From NCBI GenBank assembly GCA_019155205.2, contig JAHNZQ020000010.1, forward strand, positions 178,670 to 188,815: DNA of 10,146 nt, in the 5' to 3' direction. The number at the start of each line of letters is the position of its first letter. Positions within the stretch are counted from its first letter, which is position 1. This document shows positions 6,001-10,146 of the stretch, one piece after another. The DNA comes from Gracilaria vermiculophylla (Eukaryota; Rhodophyta; Florideophyceae; Gracilariales; Gracilariaceae). Both the position numbers and the translations under genes were made by a program. The notes under the pieces are model-generated. The model was not told the origin of the DNA. It searched no databases and saw nothing but the letters and a program-made list of their open reading frames with translations.

Positions 6001-7699
6001 TGGCGGGATGCCTCAAAATGTCACGAGGCCCATTTCTGCGAGACTCCACCCGACTGACCGAACTGTGCGCATCTGCATGGCTACTTACCCCCTTGCCATA
6101 CCCTTTGTACAATTCCAAATCAAAACTACCAAACTGTCCAACATCCGCGCAACCACGTGTGCTTGCACATGGTCTCGCATGTGTCCCCCACAGCACATTG
6201 CTACTTCTCGTCTGCTGTCTTTCAGCTCTTCAGCCAACCCGTTCGGTTTCTCTCCTTTAACGCAGCGAATGACATTGTAATCATTTTGTTGGCCAATAAG
6301 AATGGTCATTCATGGGGATAGCGACTGAAGAACAACAAAGAGCGTTGCCGTCCAAGTTGCAGAGAGACAAGCGCCCCAACTCAACTGTCGCGCCATTTCC
6401 CTCGCTCGTTCTGCGCTGTACCATTAAAACACTCATGTGTATCTTTCAAATCCAAAAACAGGTGTAAGTACAGTCGATACTCTCCCTTCCCTACGCTACA
6501 AACAAAGTCGGAGGTGGTTCACACCCAGTGACAGCGCTTACATGATAAAGCCGCAACATGTTAGATTACAGAGCAGACAGCGCCGCCGTAGGCCACTACA
6601 AGCGCCATCATGTCCGTGCGCGTTTGCAAATCAAATCCTCGTCGTCTCTCATATCGAAATTAAAGCCCTGACACTAAACAAGGCCAAAACCAACCCTCGT
6701 CGATCTCTGGCCTTCTTTTGATTCATTTTGAAGAGCAAAAGAGCGTCTGGAAGATCTGCAAAATAGCGTTCTGAACAATTCTCGAGTCCGACAACAACGA
6801 TTCATCATTACGATGTCATCAACAGTACACCTCAAGCATACAACACTGTTGAGTATAAAACTCTTCTGCCACACACGTGTTGAATTCATGTCGGCAGGTC
6901 TTTCCAACCAAATTGAAGCAAAAGCGCAACAGGAAACTAGTAGTCGAAACAGGTTGAAGAAGATCTAAACATCAGCATTCGCATGAACGCGAATCGAAGA
7001 CGAAAACCTGAACACACACATTCAGATCGCAACATAATCCACATTTTGTACAAATACTGAGCAAATGCGCATATCATTCTCGATTGTCTGGCTTCGCAGT
7101 CTTCTCATCGAACACTTTTTTTTTTGCTGCTCTGCAAACCTGTGCTCTCAATTATTTTCATATCCTTTCTGAACCAATCTGTACATTGCGACAGTTTTTT
7201 CATCATTTGATACAGACATCAGATTATTAAAATTACAATCCACCTTATTTAACGATGAAGAAATTTCTGAAGTATAGTCATTAGTCATGGACACGCATAA
7301 TGAACAGTTATTGTCCATCTGTTTCCTAATTCGATCTCGATAAATACTTTTCGAAGATCGCCAAAACCTTTTTCATAAAAAATACAATCAAACCGATTCT
7401 TGAAACCTTTTATCCCTGTTACGCTAAAGTTTTAGTGCGTTTGTTTTCTTTTTGATAAAATACAATAATATACCGTCAACTACTTTCCGCTAGGTTTCAT
7501 TTGTTCAACAAGCCTCAAATTTAAGAAATATTTTTATGTCAGAACGGAAGCCTCCGACTTAATCATAATTGCTTTATAGTGCCTTTTTCATTTGCAATTC
7601 AAGATTTGAATAAGGCGCTACGCCGGTTTGCGACGCGCGCCAAGCGCCTGCCGCCTTTTTGACTCGCTTTAATGGGGCTTTCTCAAAACAGATTGACTA
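6001..7699. other. Gene-poor transition to AT-rich DNA
   Basis: No gene recognised. GC content falls steadily from the CpG-dense DNA on the left to strongly AT-rich sequence by about 7000. ORFs here (for example minus 5996-6196, plus 6437-6721, minus 6674-6907) lack any recognisable domain and look like chance. A TATAAAA within a small GAGT/ACTC inverted repeat at about 6850-6863 and a CCAAT at about 6290 are isolated promoter-like strings with no gene attached. A CpG-rich patch at 7613-7662 is listed separately. Confidence 0.5.
7613..7662. other. CpG-rich patch with inverted repeat in AT-rich DNA
   Basis: About 50 bp packed with CpG (for example GCGACGCGCGCC) lie in DNA otherwise nearly free of it. 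AGGCGCT (7613-7619) and AGCGCCT (7643-7649) are perfect inverted repeats around a 23-nt loop. No tRNA or other RNA fold was recognised. Confidence 0.6.
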
Positions 7700-8848
7700 G
7701 AGTAAGGTGCGCAAAATCGTCCTAAGACATGTGCCCAAAAATCTCATATTGAGAGAATGAGGGGCATGTTGCAATTATAAACTATCATCCACAACACCTT
7801 GCGCTCTGAGAAAGTGCTGCATTCTTCAAAAGTAGCCACTCACAGTCACTGAATCTAATATATATGTATAAAAAATATGCGAAATTTTCATAAGACAGTA
7901 AAATTCTATACTGCCAGTTACATTTCATTTAAAAAAGCGCGTCATGTTTTGCAGACCTTTTGTACTATAAGACCATCAAAATAAAGGTATTGATCTTTTT
8001 TTTCGATCTAGCTACAGCTTTACAAATTCTTATTCACGATGCTTCGTGGAACAACTCTGAAACGTTTTGAGAAAAGGCAAGCAGTTGCTCTGAACAGCAA
8101 GGCTCGTTCTATATCTCACATTTCGAGAACTTTGCAGCGCTATCGTTGTGTTATTCGCAACTTCTTAAAACATCCCAATCCCTCTTAGCAACAGCCTTTA
8201 AAATTCAGGCATAAAAAGGTTTCTTCAATTGTCAAAAGGGCAGTCGTTTGAGCTGCTACACTTAAAAACAAATCTGCGAGAGAAATTCAAAAGAACTATA
8301 TACTCTACGTTACTGTTCGAAGAGTGCAGCAAATTTTACAGGACGTTCTATATTTAAAGTAAAAAAATGAAAAACGGTCCAATGATGACGTCAAAACATA
8401 TATTTTTTTAAGGATGGAATATGCTAATAAACATTTAAAACGAGAGGCTCCAAACTGGGAAAAATTGGTTTTTAGTGATGGAAAGAAGTTCAATTTAGAC
8501 GGCCCCGATGGTTGAAGTCACCACTGGCATGATTTTAGAAAGGAACCTTTTTATTTTTCAAAACGTCATGACGGTGGAGGTTCAGTCATGATTTGGGGGT
8601 GCATTTCCTACTAAGACGTTCTGCAGCTATTTTTAGTAGAAGGGAATTTAAATTTGGATCAATATGTTACTATTTTGGAAGAACATTTATTGCCATTTGC
8701 TGCAGAAACATTGGGCAAAAATTGGATTTTTCAGCAAGATGGAGCTTCAGTGCACAGATCAAAGTGCCCTAAAAAATGATTTTTGGAAAAAAACGTAACG
8801 GTTTTAGACTGGCCCGCAAAAAGCCCAGATTCAAACATTATCGTATAG
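7700..8848 (+). mobile_element. Decayed, truncated Tc1/mariner element
   Basis: The element contains the transposase pseudogene (8039-8848). Its left end is proposed at about 7700, just after a TA dinucleotide (the target of the family), where AGTAAGGTGCGCAAAATCG looks like a mariner terminal inverted repeat. A partial inverted match (CACCTTGCGCTCT) lies at about 7796-7808. The right end is missing: transposase homology stops at 8845 and no matching right repeat is seen further on. The left boundary is tentative; the internal part is secure. Confidence 0.75.
8039..8848 (+). pseudogene. Tc1/mariner transposase pseudogene (DD34E type)
   Basis: The transposase that would cut and paste the element is recognisable from an ATG at 8039 through codon 269. 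Codons 1-49 give the N-terminal helix-turn-helix (RGTTLKRFEKRQAVAL...SISHISRTLQR). Codons about 92-106 (VTVRRVQQILQDVLY) match the second one. Then follow EAPNWEKLVFSDGKKFNLDGPDG, trimmed here to its key residue, the first catalytic Asp at codon 147; FRKEPFYFSKR; GGGSVMIWGCISY; IFQQDGASVH with the second Asp at codon 234; and VLDWPAKSPDSN. Codon 269, exactly 34 residues after Asp234 where Glu is required, is GTA (Val), and homology ends there. Internal stops fall at codons 50, 71, 108, 159, 192 and 247. A probable pair of compensating indels surrounds codons 108-124. The Glu usually following the first Asp is Gly. The gene is inactive. Confidence 0.92.
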
Positions 8849-9038
8849 TGCCGATCATGGCCCGTTTGAGTTGATATACAACGTGATCACTGACATCTGT
8901 GAGAACTACCCTAGAATCTATGTACGGCGTGTTGCTCACGACCCCATTGGCAATTAATGAAAGGTACCAATCTAACATGACGGAGTCGCTCTGACGCGAC
9001 AAGAATCTATACTCGGCACAGGTGAACTCAACAATCAT
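8838..9038 (-). CDS. Hypothetical short ORF, 66 aa
   Basis: ATG-started minus-strand ORF whose 3' end overlaps the last codons of the mariner remnant by about 10 bp. The peptide is of ordinary composition with hydrophobic and charged residues intermixed; no family is recognised. It starts 26 bp beyond the stop of the next minus-strand ORF, in another frame. Both could be exons or frames of one decayed coding region. Chance is also possible. Confidence 0.17.
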   Translation of the reverse strand: MIVEFTCAEYRFLSRQSDSVMLDWYLSLIANGVVSNTPYIDSRVVLTDVSDHVVYQLKRAMIGTIR

Positions 9039-9063
9039 TCAGGGAGATGGTTGTAGCATCCCA

Positions 9064-9369
9064 TCACGGGCATATCGTACTTGATTGCAGGTACTGCCAA
9101 CCGGTGTGGGTTTTGAAGTCTAGTTTGCTCTTTTTGTCGAGGTGACTGCGCATAATTGCGATATGAAAACCTCTAAGACAATCCACTATGCCGGTACAGG
9201 TGATTATATCTCTAACGTGTTTATCAACAATAGACGTACCTAGAACAGAGGCCGTTTTTAATCGATGAACAACAACAAATTGCCTCCGTACCACGACATC
9301 TCTTTTGTTTTGTTTGCAGTGGAGCAACTCCTCTCCGTGGAGAGTGGCGCTCCATCTGCATCCATTCAT
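9064..9369 (-). CDS. Hypothetical ORF, 101 aa
   Basis: ATG-started minus-strand ORF, 101 aa, basic, with two Cys-His containing stretches but no regular zinc-finger spacing. No domain recognised. It lies between the mariner breakpoint and the stem-loop zone downstream of the gypsy fragment, in the same orientation as that fragment, so it may be part of a retroelement or a leftover of a host gene. The in-frame stop lies directly upstream of the ATG. Confidence 0.22.
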   Translation of the reverse strand: MNGCRWSATLHGEELLHCKQNKRDVVVRRQFVVVHRLKTASVLGTSIVDKHVRDIITCTGIVDCLRGFHIAIMRSHLDKKSKLDFKTHTGWQYLQSSTICP

Positions 9370-9565
9370 CGGTTCAGGAGATCCGCTCGCTGCAATCGCT
9401 GCAGAGTTTCATGTGGTAACATCTTTCTGCGACGAGATGTGGTCCTTTGCAAGTGTGTAGGACGGATACACAGTGTATTATTCGTGTGAAATATACTGCA
9501 ACGGTGCAAAAAGCTATTTTTTTCTATGTTGCTGTGCCAAATCGCGCTCTCGCTGAGACAAAGAC

Positions 9566-9620
9566 AGGCACCCTGGGAAGCTTTCTTCCCCTCCTCCGAT
9601 CATTCTCCGATCGGGTGCCT
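9566..9620. repeat. Nested inverted repeats (multi-stem structure)
   Basis: An outer 8-bp perfect inverted repeat, AGGCACCC (9566-9573) and GGGTGCCT (9613-9620), encloses two inner stems. The first is GGGAAG/CTTCCC with a 4-nt loop (9575-9590). The second is CGATC/GATCG (9597-9613), which competes with the outer stem for its last base. CTCCGATC also occurs twice. The nested layout suggests RNA or cruciform folding, perhaps within a retroelement LTR or leader. Confidence 0.7.
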
Positions 9621-9637
9621 TTTATTTTCTCGACTTT

Positions 9638-9660
9638 CTAATTTGACTCCATCAAATTAG
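9638..9660. repeat. Perfect 9-bp stem-loop
   Basis: CTAATTTGA (9638-9646), loop CTCCA, TCAAATTAG (9652-9660): a perfect 9-bp inverted repeat with a 5-nt loop. It lies 17 bp from the nested structure to its left and is AT-rich, so it is more likely a DNA feature or RNA hairpin of a transposon than a terminator. Confidence 0.8.
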
Positions 9661-9852
9661 CCCAAGATATCTTGCCGACCACGGCGCGCTAAATTTGAGT
9701 ACCACTCTTAATTAGAGCTTTGACTTCTATTTGTCACAGTGCTCAATTAACTAGTTTGTCTCAAATGTACTAAACAACGGAGACTATCTGGTTCATTCTA
9801 GGCTACACAATTGCAAAGCTCTCTGCTTCAAATCACGCTTTCCAGATGTGCT

Positions 9853-10146
9853 TTAAAAGTCTTCAACTATTCCAGGTTGGTCCTCAAAGACTTGATGAAG
9901 TGGTTCCCAAGTAAAATCAGTCTCATCAGACAAACCATCCCATTCTATGAAAATCTCAACACCTGTCGGACCATCTCGAATGTCATTCAAGCGTTCGACT
10001 TTCTCTATGACAGCCTCATTATGCTTGATTGCAGACAGTAAGTTGTCATCGACTATTGCTCCATCCAAATTTGCTCTGTATGGCAGCATACGGCGTACGT
10101 GAACAGACTCTTTCTTTTTCGTCACGATGTTTTCTACGGTGAATAC
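9853..10146 (-). CDS. Ty3/gypsy polyprotein C terminus with chromodomain (partial)
   Basis: Last 97 codons of a minus-strand reading frame that runs off the window edge and ends in TAA (complement of 9853-9855). The N-terminal part reads VFTVENIVTKKKESVHVRRMLPY, shortened here to its key features: VENIV...VHV.RM..Y, the end of the integrase C-terminal SH3-like region of chromodomain-bearing gypsy elements. A linker (ANLDG...SAIKHNEA) leads to a chromodomain at about residues 45-97: VIEKVERL, IEWDGLSDETDFTWEPL, VFEDQPGIVEDF. In such integrases the chromodomain steers insertion to particular chromatin. Of the aromatic cage only the Trp of IEWDG is evident; the positions usually Tyr or Phe are Val/Ala and Leu, so histone binding may be weak or different. 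No stop interrupts the part visible, so the element may be recent. The amino-terminal bulk lies outside the window. Confidence 0.88.
   Translation of the reverse strand, partial: VFTVENIVTKKKESVHVRRMLPYRANLDGAIVDDNLLSAIKHNEAVIEKVERLNDIRDGPTGVEIFIEWDGLSDETDFTWEPLHQVFEDQPGIVEDF

Larger units (their letters stand above)
9370..9852. other. Possible gypsy 3' region or LTR, unassigned
   Basis: This stretch lies directly downstream (minus strand) of the chromodomain stop, where a Ty3/gypsy element would carry its polypurine tract and 3' LTR. A purine-rich string (minus GGAGGAGGGGAAGAAAG, about 9583-9599) could be such a tract but is not followed by a clear TG start. LTR ends cannot be proved without the second copy. 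The visible structures are the nested inverted repeats at 9566-9620 and the hairpin at 9638-9660. A plus ORF at 9265-9489 shows no family signal. Confidence 0.3.

Noticed and set aside
5754..6260. 168-codon plus ORF upstream of PP2C
   Set aside because: It starts at GTG, has no motif, and spans the sharp change in base composition; a chance ORF is likelier.
7700..7808. A separate short MITE bounded by AGAGTAAGGTG and CACCTTGCGCTCT
   Set aside because: The inverted match is gapped and short, and the left end is better explained as the end of the mariner element.
734..8848. Stop-codon reassignment to explain in-frame stops in the gag and transposase
   Set aside because: All three stop codons appear within the transposase, and TGA, TAG and TAA are all used as natural terminators in the window (NAXE, RPS21, PP2C, gypsy), so the interrupted frames are pseudogenes.
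1..10146. CRISPR arrays, operons, bacterial promoters or ribosome binding sites
   Set aside because: No spaced repeat arrays or prokaryotic gene organisation; introns and transposon types are eukaryotic.

Overview
The window comes from a eukaryotic nuclear genome. A ribosomal protein gene is split by a spliceosomal intron with GT/AG ends and a clear CTAAC branch point. The proteins are eukaryotic (eS21, a PP2C phosphatase, an NAD(P)HX epimerase with a likely targeting leader), and the repeats are eukaryotic transposon families. I cannot name the organism. A very GC- and CpG-rich gene core set in AT-rich, transposon-filled DNA would suit several algal or other protist lineages.

Layout. Positions 1-733 are unassigned. 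Positions 734-1318 (minus) hold a decayed Ty1/copia-type gag with two in-frame stops. Positions 1319-2252 have no convincing gene. A compact gene island follows at about 2253-5346: NAXE (minus, 2253-3101), RPS21/eS21 (plus, 3458-3807, one 101-nt intron) and a PP2C-type phosphatase (minus, 4153-5346). NAXE and RPS21 diverge from a shared 356-bp region holding four tandem 17-bp repeats. RPS21 and PP2C converge on a 345-bp spacer with a CA-rich simple repeat. Upstream of PP2C, 5347-6000 is an extreme CpG-rich stretch with palindromes. From about 6000 to 7700 the sequence grades into AT-rich DNA with no recognisable gene.

A Tc1/mariner element (about 7700-8848, plus) follows. Its transposase is dead: it has six internal stops and stops matching the family at the codon where the catalytic glutamate should be. 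Next come two short minus-strand ORFs of unknown nature (8838-9038, 9064-9369) and a stretch with strong stem-loops (9566-9660). At the right edge is the C-terminal end of a Ty3/gypsy-type polyprotein with a chromodomain (9853-10146, minus, cut by the window).

The three host genes are housekeeping functions in different processes (nicotinamide nucleotide repair, translation, protein dephosphorylation). Apart from the shared promoter region, nothing suggests they form a pathway. I see no new multi-gene system here. The most unusual things are the gene island with its sharp compositional edges, the low-complexity insertion in the PP2C core, the repeat array in the divergent promoter, and a CpG-rich patch isolated in the transposon desert.
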